A DNA stretch of 64,000 nt from Lobosporangium transversale (lineage: Eukaryota > Mortierellomycota > Mortierellomycetes > Mortierellales > Mortierellaceae): the NCBI RefSeq assembly GCF_002105155.1, contig NW_019028979.1, forward strand, positions 1,054,001 through 1,118,000, given 5' to 3'. The first letter of the stretch is position 1. Every line of letters begins with the position of its first letter. This document shows positions 49,201-60,491 of the stretch, in pieces. The notes beneath the pieces are model-generated. The model did not search any database. It had not been told where the DNA came from and saw nothing but the letters and a program-made list of their open reading frames with translations. Made by a program: the position numbers and the translations under genes.

Positions 49201-50848
49201 GTCAAATACAAGCAAAGGAGACCTTGCTGTTCGAGCCATTGGGGCGGTTTCAGGAGCAGGCGTCGCAGCACTGGTGATCCGCCAGCATAGTGAAGGACTC
49301 CGCACACAAGTTGAAGGATTTTCATCGACAACAACAATGCTCACCCAAGATGAGACGCAAGAAGTCCTCTCTGGCCGTGATATGATTGAAAGCTCGTTGA
49401 AACACACAAATACAAACACGATCGCCTTGGAGTCGTCTTTAGTCATTCACCAAGATAAAGTCAAATGCGCTTCATCCCCTGAGTCAGTCCCACGGATCAC
49501 CGACGGCAAAACGGCTACAATTTCTGAAGGCATGGGTCGTAAAGAGCCCAGTATCCACAAGACCCAAATCACACTTAAGCTCAGTATCGTGTGCTATGAA
49601 CGCTCCGATGCTGCTCAGGCAACACCCCATGCAAAGCCAGGCACTCTGCTCTTCTCCCAGATGGAGATGCTTGGGAATACACCTGAAATTAACACTCTAG
49701 GTTCCGCATTCTCGCATGTTCGTGACATATCGAAGACCACTAACCAAGCGGCTTCTGGCCCTAGTGGGATAGTCCTCAGCATTGAGTCAGAGTCCCACAG
49801 GCGCTCTCTGAAGTGGATGAAGAATGAGTCCCAATGGAAGCGTGAGGCAGGCATGCTGCAGTATTTGAAGTCAGATCAGTACATCGCAGAGCTTTTCACG
49901 CTCAATTCCTTGCCAGCGTTTGCCGAGTATCGCTATGTGTCAGTTATGGGTCCGTTCAACTATACACTTGAGTCTTACATCAAAAGCCGTAAGGGTGTTC
50001 ACGCCATGCACCGGCCTCCTGCTGCACCAAAATACACTCTAGCTCAACAAGGGCCACTCACTTTGATAGAAATCAAAGCGATGACAGACAGTATTGCATC
50101 GGCCATCAGACGGTGCCATGACCATCACATTGTCCATCTTAGCCTTACGCCGGCGAGCGTATATTTGCAAGATGCTTATGAATCTTACGGTCAAGGATAC
50201 ACCTCTAGCCACCCATCCTATCCAAACAAATCTGTCTGGGAAAATAAGAACGTGTCTCAGATTCAACAACGATGGAAACTGTGGAATTTTAGTCATACTC
50301 GATTTGTAGGTGAAGCAGTGGATCTCAATATGGAGATGACCCCATATACCGCACCAGAGATTCTGGTAGCTAGTCATCACTACAAGAAGCATTTGGCGGT
50401 GATAACGGCTATTAATAATAAGAGCCCGAACGAAGGCACTACAATTACAACTATGACAAAGGGTAAAGTAACCAAGACGACAACAACCGACACAACCAAG
50501 CCCATCACGAGCCATGATACTGAAAAGTTAATAGCGAATGCAATGATGGATATGTGGTCTCTTGGACAGATCGTATATGAAATGCATACAACTCAGTCCA
50601 TGTTCATGACACATGAAGATGCTCTTGAGAAGCTGTCGTCCGTATTAGAAAGGCGTGATGAGGATGGTGATTTGGACAAAGTCAATGCGCACAGCAAGAT
50701 CAGACAGCAGCTGGAAGACCAGATTCAAAAGATAGAGCGGATCCCAGACCACGGTGCACGCGAAGTGATCAAGGGGTTGTTGGAGATGCAACATAAACGC
50801 CGGTTGGATCACGATGAAATCCGTGAATTATATTTGAACATTAAATAA
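46209..50848 (+). pseudogene. Receptor-like transmembrane pseudokinase with propeller-like ectodomain (two apparent frameshifts)
   Basis: Exon 1 (46209-46314) encodes a signal peptide (LVKAAVLVTIVGAYT). It ends at a probable GC-AG intron and joins exon 2 at 46466. The ectodomain has kelch-like pieces (GRAYMIGYDSKDRLVFNFMD, DDQLWIFGK, FDLCIIYGG). A further intron lies near 47684-47814, and a third probably in 47250-47355. A Ser/Gly/Asn/Asp-rich stalk (about 48010-48620) leads to a membrane helix (IDIIIGSVLVSLALITLVAL, about 48641-48715) with the basic stop RKRR. The cytoplasmic kinase-like fold has a C-helix (WKREAGMLQYL), HIVHLSLTPASVYL where HxD is expected, LWNFSH where DFG is expected, and conserved APEIL and DMWSLGQIVYEM. 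Frame is lost near 46957-46962 and 47890-47893, so it is a young pseudogene or carries sequencing errors. From 48302 on it is fully open. Confidence 0.6.
48100..48410 (+). repeat. Low-complexity Ser/Gly/Asp/Asn codon array (stalk)
   Basis: Imperfect repeats of TCT-GGC, GGT-GAC and AAT-TCT-type codons encode a flexible, probably O-glycosylated stalk between the ectodomain and the membrane helix. Short unit duplications such as SGSGDSGSGDSG are visible. Confidence 0.7.
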
Positions 50849-51747
50849 GTCAAGCACAAATCATCTTAATAGTAGAATAGACAATTATTAACTTTATTAT
50901 GAACTAGAATGTCTAGCGAAAGGGGGCTGGTTCCTGACTTTAATAATCGTTGACACCATCTCAATTGGAAAGAGCAGAGCAGCTCAACAAAGCAGACAAA
51001 GCGAATCACTCCACTCTTCACTCCACTCCTCACTCCATTCAAAAGATACTCCGCGCCAATCATGCAACCTTATTAAGGTAGAGATCGTTAGTATACACAT
51101 GTATCTATACAGATTTCATGGTGTCTTCTTTTACAAAACAAGCTGTTCAGTCCAAATGAGCACAGACAGTCTAATGTTCAACAAACATACCAGACGAAAT
51201 GGAAAGACGTTGTACTTTTTTTTTCATAATCCACATAGTGATCTCAATGAGATACAATTGCATCTTTCACGCTCCTGATACTCGAGTTGAACCATCAACA
51301 GCAATATTCTTATGAATTCGCCAAGGTCAGCAAGACTATGATATGGTGAGTAAAACCCATATTTTGCTATAATACTTGAATGACAAGACGACCCAGCGAT
51401 TCTGGATCCAGGTTGAAAAAAGCAAAAAAAAATGAAAGGGAAGGTTGAATAGCAACTGAATGCTATTCGACAGGCGTTAGTTTTAATCAAGACAATGTTA
51501 GGAGCATGCCAAAGCGATGCTCAATTTGCACTTTATCTGTCTCTGTCCATGCCGGTCAACCAGTTAGAAGGAGAGCAGACATGTTAACGCTTGCTATGCT
51601 AAGCAAAATGACTTGTTGCGCTCTTTTTTTATCAATCACGGTAGCTCTTCTTTTCCTCACCTCTTTTCCTTCTTTCCTTCTTGTTTTTCATCTCATTCTT
51701 CTTCATTAACATTTCTTAATTTGCTTTTCATTACAGCTTCATTCAAC
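50849..51747. other. Intergenic region and leader of the SLM1-like gene
   Basis: No gene seen. The last 130 bp (51620-51740) is pyrimidine-rich and ends in TTTTCATTACAG at 51736, consistent with a 5'-UTR intron acceptor 11 nt before the ATG. Confidence 0.5.
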
Positions 51748-53824
51748 ATGGAGGAGAAAAAGAAATCCGCTTTCGGAAAGGCGTTTGCTCGCACATTTAG
51801 TCGTAAAGAAAAATCACCTACAACAGTTCCTGCAGCCCCTTCTGTTCCTGCAGTTGCTCCTGCTCCAACTACAACTCCGGTTGCCCCTAACTCATCAAAT
51901 CCAATTGATCCACAAGAAAACGTGACCCTCTCGTCTTCTCCTGCCACCAATGCTGTTAACTCTGCTTCACCCATTTCCGTTGCGACGCCCAATCCGGTGA
52001 CTATCTCGCCTCCCGACTCGGCCAACGTCTCTCGGGTGGCCTCTCCAACCCATGATGACTCGCCAAAATCGCCCCAGAATCACTCACTACACTTGCGTGA
52101 AGGCACTGCAATGTCAAATGCGAGCTCTACTAGCCGTCATGGTCTTGCTGGTGAGGAAGGCGAGGGCCTTAATCCTGCAGACATTCTTTTAAATCGTCTC
52201 ACAGCCTTCAAGGACGTCATCAAGAACCTGCAGCACTATTTTGAAGAAGTGGTCGAGGTCGAGACTAACGTCAGCAAGGCTATGAACAAGGCTTCAGGTG
52301 TGATTACTGTTCCTTTCAAAGATGGACAGCAGTTCTTGGGCAAGGGCGGCCTTCAGGATGTGTGCACAGGCCTGAGAGACTCTGCGAAGACCAGGAGTGA
52401 CCAGCACGCCAGTGCTGCTCGCTTTGTGGACGAGACCATTGTCAAAAATTTGCGTCGACTCAAGCAGGATATCAAAGGCAGGATCAAGGCGCTCAAGACC
52501 GACTCTAACTTGTACAACAACAAAGTATTCAAAGAGCGTGAGCTTACTCAGGAGAAGGTCGCTGCTTTAGCCAAGGCTATCGGTCTCTTTGATATGTCTG
52601 GCCAGCATCAATCCGACATGGAAAAGGTGCAATCCGACCCTTATGTTATCAATCTTGGTGGGTATTGTTTATATGGTTTCTTTATGGGACTCTTGTACCT
52701 ATTCACTCGATGGCCGCTATTAAATGCTTATCATTTGATTTAGCGCTAATCTTGTTCTTTATTCTGTATAAAAAAGCATTGAAGTGCCAGCTGGCCAAGC
52801 AGGTCCATGAAGAAAATCTTTTTGCGCGTGCATTGAAGCAGTGCCAGGATGAGATCAAAACCTTTGAGGCTCATATCATTAAGGAGGTTAAGCAGATCTT
52901 AGCCTCGTTTGCCGAATACCAGCTCAATAACGCTACGAATACCTTCAGTCAGTCCTGGGCCCCCACCCAGCTTGCCTTAAACATGCTGCAGGAGGATAGT
53001 GAATGGAGTAACTTTGTGGAAAAGTATGGCCATCGTCTCTTTCCTTCAGATCTCGTTGATGCTAATCCTGACGATTTGGACTATCCATGCAAAGATAACC
53101 CTTATGTTATCCCTGTCAAGACAGCTCATCTTAGTCGCCAATCCTCAGTGCTCAAGAGTTGGAAGGAGGGATATTTTGTCCTCACGCTCTCAGGGTGGCT
53201 CCATGTCTTTGGATCAGCAGATCGTGAGAAAGATTCTGTTCCTGACCACTCCATATATATCCCTACCGCCACCTTGGGACCCCATACTGAGGCTGGTCAG
53301 AAGCAGCATAGCTTCTCATTAGAAGGGAAGGGTAAGGGTGGCCTCTTGCACCGTGATGCTCAGACTTTCACGTAAGTATTATTTTTATCACATTTCAATG
53401 TTTGCAACTTTTTCTTCAATATCCTAATGTCTTTGTTTGTTTCTACGCTTGCATACATGTTACCTTTCATTTCGTTGCGTTTAGCCTTCGTGCCCACTCA
53501 AGAGAAGAAATGTTGGAATGGTGGAGCGAGATTTCAAAGCGAGCTCACTCATCAACATTCACCCAGCCTGGCGATGGTAGCTTGGACCCCATTTCGCGGT
53601 CAGGTTCCGTTGTGAGATCATCATCTGTCGTCCAGTCCAAGGTTGCAGATCATCCACAAGGGCCTTCTCCTCCATATGCGGCTAACGAACATCACACCAT
53701 CGATGGGAAGGCTACATCTCCCGTTGTTTCTCCTGCTGCTACTTCTGAAGTAGCTGCTTCGCCAGTGCTTGCTCAGCATGTGGCTGCTCCAGCCCCTACC
53801 TCCACTCCAGCTCCAGCTCAATAA
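51748..53824 (+). CDS. SLM1/SLM2-like BAR and PH domain protein
   Basis: Three exons: 51748-52657, 52777-53371 and 53485-53824, phases matching, giving 614 aa. A basic N-terminus (MEEKKKSAFGKAFARTFSRK) and a Ser/Pro/Thr/Ala-rich linker precede an F-BAR-like helical domain (about residues 140-400; NPADILLNRLTAFKDVIKNL, GLRDSAKTRSDQHASAARFV, HEENLFARALKQCQDEIKTF). A PH domain follows (about 415-520; VLKSWKEGYFVLTLSGWLHV through EEMLEWWSEISKR, with the invariant Trp). The tail is Ala/Pro-rich. Yeast Slm1 and Slm2 bind PI(4,5)P2 at eisosomes, recruit TORC2 and Ypk1, and control actin and sphingolipid stress responses. Domain order and length match that family. The start is the first Met after the putative leader intron. 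Confidence 0.85.
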
Positions 53825-54069
53825 TTAGCGGTGGATGAAAGGGCTTGCTCGCGAATTAAATAATTATTAATAAACAATCTGCGTCACAGAAGGGCGAAGC
53901 GTTTGGATAAATTAAGGCATTAAAGCCTCCTTTTCATTCTTTGGCTTTACATTTGTTAATGTCATTGTCAAGTTGTCAGTCATTGTTCTCATTCTTTCGC
54001 CCATCTCATCATTTCACTCGTCCACTCCCACATATACACACGTTCTCTTCTCTCTCCCTCGTCCCTCGT

Positions 54070-54105
<36 letters not shown>

Positions 54106-54257
54106 TAAAAATACAATTACCTCTACAATCATCATTATTTTTGGTCAGTACCGGATAAAAGCAAAGTACAAAGTGTTCCAGCATCTCAGTGTTCTTTTTC
54201 TTATCTTTCGACCTTTTGAATTTATTATAGAGCTGGAACTAGATCTGTGACTCTGCA
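53825..54257. other. Intergenic spacer with poly(T) tract
   Basis: SLM1-like 3' UTR (AATAAT/TAATAAAC near 53860) and MFS promoter. Contains a 32-nt T run at 54073-54104. No gene. Confidence 0.5.
54073..54104 (+). repeat. Poly(T) tract, 32 nt
   Basis: Uninterrupted T run about 150 bp upstream of the MFS start codon. Poly(dA:dT) tracts of this kind exclude nucleosomes in fungal promoters; that role here is inferred. Confidence 0.9.
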
Positions 54258-57200
54258 ATGATAGGATCAACACTTCTCAACGAACGAAGCCGTCAACTGC
54301 AACAGGCACAGGCACAGACACAGCGTCAAAACCAGACATCAATTCCTATTCATTTTTCACCTTTGGCCCAAACCGCTCCTCGGTCACTCTCGCCGGAAGA
54401 ACAGCTGGCGCGGATGACTCTTTTGGACGAGCTCATGGATGACATTGGCATGGGAAAATTTCAAATGCAACTCTTGGTAATGACAATAATAAATAAAGAA
54501 CAAAAATGCCAACCGTGGCATTATCATCCCAACTGTACTTCTGGGTCTACTTTTATACCTCATTGGTTGTCATTTTTATCCTTTTATTGTCTAACATTTT
54601 AATAACTCCATGACTACACAGGTTCTCTGTGGATTGGGGTGGTTTGCTGATAATGTAAGTAGCAATGGCAAAAAATAAAGGAAAAAAAGTTGATTTAACA
54701 GTAAGAATTTCTCGTAAAACATCTATTTTGTCTTAAACTTGATTCCATTCACGTAGATGTGGCTACAGGTAAGAAATAAAAGTGATAATTTCAATGGTGA
54801 AGTGGTGAATACACGCTTGGGATTTAAACTGATCAAATAAAAAAATGCCCTCTATTCTTCATTGTTGATACTCCTTCTTTTGTCGATCGATATCGCATGG
54901 CGATTAGTGCATGGCACTGATTTTACCCCGCGTCCAAGGTGACTACAGAGAGCAAATTTAATACTTTGTTGCTAGTTAATTCATGACCAGCTGCTTGATT
55001 CTCTTTGCGAGTGGAATGCTCATATCTGAAAGGAGACTGTGCTAATGCTACCTATCTCTTGTTATCTCATTAAAATCAGCGCAATTTGAGGTCCAAGATC
55101 AATATATTGGTATTCTTTCTAGCTCCACATTCGTGGGAATGATGTTTGGAGCAATGTTCTGGGGCATGCTCTCAGATTCTCATGGACGCAAGCAGGCTTT
55201 TAATTTTACACTCATCGTCACAACCATTTTTGGAATCGCTGCCAGTTTCGCCAACAGTTACTGGTTGCTATGTCTCTTAGCCCTTTGCTTGGGTTTTGGG
55301 GTAAGGATCCTACTATTTGCTTTTTCTTAGTTACTAATTGCATCCAAAAATGTCAAAGGAGAGTGACTCTTTATTTTGTTCCTAATATCAATAATTACAA
55401 TCCAATTTCATTAATTTTTCAGGTGGGCGGGAATATGCCAGTAAGTAATCCTAAATGAAGCTGCTCGTATCAATTCTATCATTACGGAAACATTGAGAGC
55501 GAGCTTCCAAAACAACCATTGATTTAAACTGTCTCCTTTCTCCTTTTTGTTTCTGATCCATTTCTCCCTGCATTATTCATACGGATCATAAGGTGGATGG
55601 TAATAATAATGAAATTAGGAACTAGGAGGATATGATCAAGATATGGCTTACTGTTGTAATCAGTTACTGCTCTGCTAAGCCTTCCATTTTTTATTAACAG
55701 GTGCTTTGTTCCTTGAGTTTACACCAAAGAAAAGTCAGTATCTTTTGACCTTTCTATCAATTTTCTTTTCATTCGGTGCGGTGGCAACATCTATTCTCGG
55801 ATATATTTTACTACCACCATTCAGCTGCGAACTGCCTGTGCCAGGCGGCTGCCAAGAGAAAGGATGGCGATACATGTTTCTTGCATTAGGTGGTGTGGTA
55901 AGTGAATCTCTTACTGGAAGTACTTTTATTTTTATTTTATTTTATTTTATTTTTTTTTTTGGCAATAAATGATGAATAGGGTATATTGGAATGAAGAATT
56001 AATTATATTTTTAAAAAAGACGCTGTCGATGGTTGTTGGACGCGTCTTACTGTTCAGATTAGAAGAATCACCCAAATTTCTATTGAATCATAACCGCCAT
56101 GAGGAAGCAGCGATGGTTCTCCGTCGAATCTATAAAATCAACCACCATAGGAACCAGCATCGTAACTCAGAAGTTTTTGAAGAGAACATTGAGACCCTCA
56201 CTTCTCGATTCAACTGCTCTCACGTTGCGGATGAACTTTCCTCACCACGGTCCTCAGAGGAGGAGCTATATTCTGACTCTGAATCTGTACAAGAGACAGA
56301 GCCATCAGATAATCGTAATAACGCCGCAGTAGGGCCTGCTAGAAGGTCACAAGATGATATTCATCAACGTCCAGGACCAATACTACGAAGTAAATACGGG
56401 ATGATGTTTTATAGAAAACGTCGCCAATGGCAGCAAAAGATTGATGTCGCTATCTCAAGAGTGAAGCCATTATTATCACCCAGGTTTCGACTTAGTACGA
56501 TCTTGATCTGGATCATCTGGGCCTTGGTGGCATTTGCCTACACAGCATTTAACGTATTTTACCCAAAGTTTTTACAGGAACATGGTGCAGTAGGCAACCA
56601 ATCCTTACGACAGGTCTACCTGGATATCCTTATTTACTCTGCTGCTGGTGTGCCTGGCTCGTTTGTATGTGATAAAAATAGCCCTAGCTGTTAAATGATG
56701 GTCTCTTTCAACTTATAATTTTTAACATTTCGCCGTCTGCTAATCTTTGTTTTCTTCTTTTTTAAAACTATACAATTCACTAGCTCGCCACAATCATGGT
56801 TGAAGGACGGCTTGGTCGTCGCTACACAATGGCCGTTGCAACACTTGGAACTGCTCTGGCCGCTGCCCTTTTCGCAGCCTTAAGCAGCCATGCAGCCATG
56901 ACCACATTCTCGGCTATTCTTAGTTTATTGGCCACCTTGAACTATGCTGTCTTATACTCGTACACACCTGAAGTATTTCCTTCTGAGATCCGTGGTACAG
57001 CTTGCGGTGTAGCTGCAGCCATGTCACGATTGTAAACTAAGCATGAAATAAGCAAACTAGAAACGACTCAATGTCGTCCCAGTACAATATAATTCTACTA
57101 ACTCACACTTATGTTATTGTTTCTTACTGTTTAATCGTAGGGCGGGTATTTTATCACCTCTGATTGTTGGAGCCATGCTTACTGTCAGTACTTATTTCCC

Positions 57201-57288
57201 GCTTTATGCGTCCTGTGTGACTTTCCTCATTTCCGGTATTTGTATGTGCTTTCTCCCTATCGAGACCAAAGGGCGAGCTGCAGAATAG
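54258..57288 (+). CDS. MFS transporter, SVOP/sugar-transporter type, with microexons
   Basis: Eleven exons: 54258-54476, 54622-54654, 54757-54768, 54908-54938, 55080-55300, 55423-55440, 55593-55599, 55701-55897, 56020-56664, 56784-57031 and 57141-57288. They join in phase to 592 aa. Exons 3, 6 and 7 are only 12, 18 and 7 nt (MWLQ, VGGNMP, VDG). About 12 membrane helices are visible. The MFS signature GMLSDSHGRKQAF lies between helices 2 and 3. LGFG-VGGNMP-VDGALFLEFTP covers helix 4, which is spread over the microexons, and RLEESPKFLL follows helix 6. A hydrophilic, acidic central loop (residues about 280-400) precedes YTPEVFPSEIRGTACGVAAA and the C-terminal PIETKG. The family includes SV2-related and sugar/carboxylate transporters; the substrate is unknown. 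Confidence 0.85.
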
Positions 57289-57431
57289 AAGGAAATCAAC
57301 GAGTGTAAAAATGATTACCTATAATGTACTTATTAGATACTAGAATCCACGAGGCCTCCGCTCTAAGTTAAACTTTTCATTTCTAAAGACTATTTTCAAA
57401 AGTTATCCCAGGATATCTGTGTGAAGTTTCT

Positions 57432-57480
57432 ATTTTATTATTTTTGGCAAAGACCCACGAGATTATATAGGGTTTATAAA
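57432..57480 (-). mobile_element. Degenerate 3' end of the poly(A)-tailed retroelement (third copy)
   Basis: ACCCACGAG...TAGG.TTTAT here resembles the 3' end of the better preserved copy at 57567-57600, preceded by a short, eroded T run. It appears to be the remnant of an older insertion of the same element. Confidence 0.45.
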
Positions 57481-57541
57481 ATAGCTGTGGGAGGTTTTTA
57501 TAATGTCTTTCTAATTGTACAACGCTATAGAATTGAAGAGA

Positions 57542-58191
57542 TTTTTTTTTTTTTTTTTTTTTTTTGATAACAAGGACCCACGAGGTCATGTAGGATTTAT
57601 TTAGATGTTAACTCTATAAATGGGTACATCCTGTTCATAAACCACGTCAGCATTGAGTAGACTTCCTTGGTCCCAGAGGACCTGTGGCACGGCTCTACTC
57701 CCTACTTGACCTGTTGTGCGCGAAGGTCATCCTTTAGCCGCTGTCCTCAATCATCAAAAATTTACAGCTTTCCAGGCGCTCCATAATCGCCAATTCCACC
57801 TGCTGCCGGTAGCTTGCCGCCACTCGCCGGTCTGCCTCAGTCCTGATCGCCTTCACATCTGCTGTTCGTCGTTGTCCCTGGTGAGAGCCAAAGAATTCAC
57901 CTCTGCTACGTCTGTGCCTCCCAACACAGTTGCGTCCCCTGGCGCGTTTGCTCACAAAGGTGATACCATTGTCTCTTTCCCAGTTGACGGTGACTTTGCA
58001 GCATCTGTTCCAGATTTCAGTCCTGCCGAGTTCCTCGATTGACTTGACAAAGCGGCAAACAATGTACCTTGAGATCGATGCTGTGGTTCTGAAGATCGTC
58101 TTCCATTTTTGTATCAGTCCCTTCGGCACCAAACCGTGTTACAAGTCTTGGACAGTCCAGTGGGCATCCTCACCCTCGTTCCTCCGTCCCA
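57542..58191 (-). mobile_element. 5'-truncated retroelement copy with poly(A) tail
   Basis: On the minus strand a partial ORF (about 58190-57734) ends CKFLMIEDSG. It matches the C-terminus of the larger copy next door, with RTEIWNRCCKVTVNWE and KRARGRNCVGRHRRS against RTEIWNKRCKVTVEWE and KRARGRNCVGEHRRS. An in-frame TAA lies in its upstream part (WTVQDL*HGLVPKG). The 3' UTR ends GGTCCTTGTTATC followed by 25 A (57566..57542). This is the typical structure of a non-LTR retrotransposon copy truncated at its 5' end. It lies directly downstream of the MFS gene. Confidence 0.75.
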
Positions 58192-60379
58192 TTTTTTTTT
58201 TTTTTTTTTTTTTGATAACAAGGACCCTCAGGGTCATGGGATTTATTTTCTACACTCTATGAACAAAATGCTCCAGAAACTATAGTCAATAAACAGCTAT
58301 TACTGCACAAACGACAAGAGCCGCTGTATCCATGATTTCATAAACCCTGACCGCCGTGGTTGGTACTCAAAGTCCACCTTTCCGACGTGGCCTGTTGCGC
58401 AACGCGACAAATTATCCGCTATCCATAGTCATCAAAAACTTCATTCCACCTAGCCGCTCCATCACGTCCAGTTTGGTTTTCCCAAGGTAACTGTCCCGGA
58501 CTCGGCCATCCGCGATCTTGTAGATCTCTTTTACATTCAGCTTCTGTCTTTGTCTGAGGGAAGGGACAAGGAAATCATTGCTACTACGTCTGTGCTCCCC
58601 AACACAGTTGCGTCCTCTAGCGCGTTTGCTCATAGCAGTGATTCCACGAGCCTTTTCCCATTCAACGGTGACTTTACACCGTTTGTTCCAGATTTCTGTA
58701 CGACCGAATTCCTCTATGGCCTTGACGAAGCGCCCTGCCATATATGTAGCTATCATTGTTGTTGTCTTGAAGCCAACTTTCCAACTCTGAGCAATGGACT
58801 TGGGCGTAAGTCCATGGTAAATGTCCTGCACAGACCAATCTGGTGTGTGCTCTCTCTCTTCCTCATCATCGCCGTTCCTATCACCATGGCGTCGTACTTC
58901 TCGCACACCATCGATATGCATCTCCAGAGTTTCCCAAATGTAGTCCTCCTCTGCCGCAGTAAAAGTTGGCTCTTTTGTCCTTGGTGGGTCTACACCTCTC
59001 TCTCTGGCCCTTTGTGCTTGCTCCTGCACTGCTTTCAACTCTTTCCTCCATGTCCCCTCCCCTATCACATTCACATTTTGGATTATCTCCTTCCACTTCT
59101 CGGCCTGAGTCTCCATCGTCCTTGGACATCTCCAGATGTGCGATGTGTCTTCATCCTCTGTCCCACACACTCTGCAGTTGCCGTCTTCATAAAGGTCTGG
59201 CCTCCAGTGTCTCATATATGACTGTATAGGCAACATTCCATGGAGTTGCTTGATCCTGTGCGCTCGCTTTTGGCAGTCCGCTGGGCTGGTGAAGAGTCCT
59301 TTCGGTAGGTTGCTATCATGAACAATGTTCATAGTAGCTCGCCAATCAATTTTTGTCCAATCCTTAACATGCTCCTGCGTCCTGTTCTGAGCGATCCACG
59401 TGTGATGTGTACGAGTTGTTGACTGTAACTTAAGGATCTGCCTTAAGTCATCTTCCGCTGGTACACCGTTGAACTTTGCATGGCAGTACATGTCATTATG
59501 CTCCGTTATGTTGATATCCCATAGCTCGCCATAATGTCCATGTTTTGCTGCTTCGTCCGCTTCTTCGTTCCCTCTGTTGCCGGCATGTCCTTTGACCCAC
59601 TCGACCGTGACTTCCGATCCTTGTTGAATAAATGCGTTGTGTATAGCTGCCCACCATACTGCATACGGTGATCTAATACGTTGTCGCAACGTGCTATCCA
59701 CTCTGCCTCGGACCAATGCTCGGAATTGAGTCACAACTGCGCTGTTATCAAGTCGGATTGTCATAGGTCTGTTTCGTGGGCTGATAAGTATTCCTGCCAA
59801 CAAACCAGCTAGCTCTGCCTTTGTCGAGGATGCGTTGCCTGCTACTCTACCAGATAGCGCAGTGTAAAACTCACCCTCTTGTGTCTGGACTACCACACCA
59901 AATGCCATACTTACTCTTTCAGTGCCAATATCTTTGAGAGATCCATCCGTATAAATGACATTACCCGGCTGGGTATTGTACCGTTCCCTTTGGCGTTGGA
60001 TTTTCTCCTCGGTATTGGCACTAATGATAACTCCATTTGTGTCCCTGGCTAGGCCTCTGTTGACTTCAGGGATCACTTTTAGGCACGGTGTCTCGTTGGA
60101 ATCCAGGTCGACTTTTGCTCTCCTTAGCAGAGCTTGCTCGCTCAGACCCTCATATCTCCTTGTGTTCTGGGTCCGGCGTCTCCTCGCTTCTTCGCGGGCT
60201 CGTATGCGTTCACCATGCCTTCGCTCTCGGTCCTGGTGGCGTTCTGCTCTTCTGACTATGGCATCTAACTTTGCTCTTTGTCGCCTAAGATTATGTTCTC
60301 TGGTTGCTCTGCGCGCCTCTTTCATAACAGCTTCTCGTCTCTTTTTCCGCTCCTTCTGTTGATCTGGCACTTTGTCCAT
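58192..60379 (-). mobile_element. RNase H-bearing retroelement copy with poly(A) tail
   Basis: The element carries the 655-aa ORF at 60379..58412, a 3' UTR and a 22-nt A tail (58213..58192). The tail abuts the truncated 5' end of the previous copy, so the two insertions are stacked in the same orientation. Its 5' boundary is not defined; it lies between 60379 and the tRNA gene at 60492. No target-site duplication was identified by eye. Confidence 0.75.
58412..60379 (-). CDS. Retroelement ORF: RNase H with zinc-binding C-terminal domain
   Basis: Intact 655-aa ORF. The N-terminal 100 residues are Arg/Lys/Glu-rich and helical (ERHQDRERRHGERIRAREEA). An RNase H domain follows with all four carboxylates in order: Asp in VIYTDGS, Glu in STKAELAGLL, Asp in IRLDNSAVV and Asp in HAGNRGNEEADEAAKHG. 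Then come a zinc-knuckle-like NCRVCGTEDEDTSHIWRCP, typical of the region after RNase H in non-LTR elements, and a conserved C-terminal domain (GRFVKAIEEFGRTEIWNKRC ... FLMTMDSG). No reverse transcriptase or endonuclease is encoded. Either the copy is 5'-truncated and the Met is fortuitous, or this is a separate ORF of the element. Confidence 0.85.
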   Translation of the reverse strand: MDKVPDQQKERKKRREAVMKEARRATREHNLRRQRAKLDAIVRRAERHQDRERRHGERIRAREEARRRRTQNTRRYEGLSEQALLRRAKVDLDSNETPCLKVIPEVNRGLARDTNGVIISANTEEKIQRQRERYNTQPGNVIYTDGSLKDIGTERVSMAFGVVVQTQEGEFYTALSGRVAGNASSTKAELAGLLAGILISPRNRPMTIRLDNSAVVTQFRALVRGRVDSTLRQRIRSPYAVWWAAIHNAFIQQGSEVTVEWVKGHAGNRGNEEADEAAKHGHYGELWDINITEHNDMYCHAKFNGVPAEDDLRQILKLQSTTRTHHTWIAQNRTQEHVKDWTKIDWRATMNIVHDSNLPKGLFTSPADCQKRAHRIKQLHGMLPIQSYMRHWRPDLYEDGNCRVCGTEDEDTSHIWRCPRTMETQAEKWKEIIQNVNVIGEGTWRKELKAVQEQAQRARERGVDPPRTKEPTFTAAEEDYIWETLEMHIDGVREVRRHGDRNGDDEEEREHTPDWSVQDIYHGLTPKSIAQSWKVGFKTTTMIATYMAGRFVKAIEEFGRTEIWNKRCKVTVEWEKARGITAMSKRARGRNCVGEHRRSSNDFLVPSLRQRQKLNVKEIYKIADGRVRDSYLGKTKLDVMERLGGMKFLMTMDSG

Positions 60380-60491
60380 TTATGAATTTATCTTTTGGCA
60401 CTTCGTCCAACTTTTTATTATCATTTTGTTCATTTTCTGTCAATCTTTGGGATCATTAATAAATCTTTCCACGTCAATTTCCACAGAACTG

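Noticed and set aside
58550-59229. Plus-strand ORFs antisense to the RNase H element
   Set aside because: They are the reverse of a clear RNase H ORF and have no independent domain.
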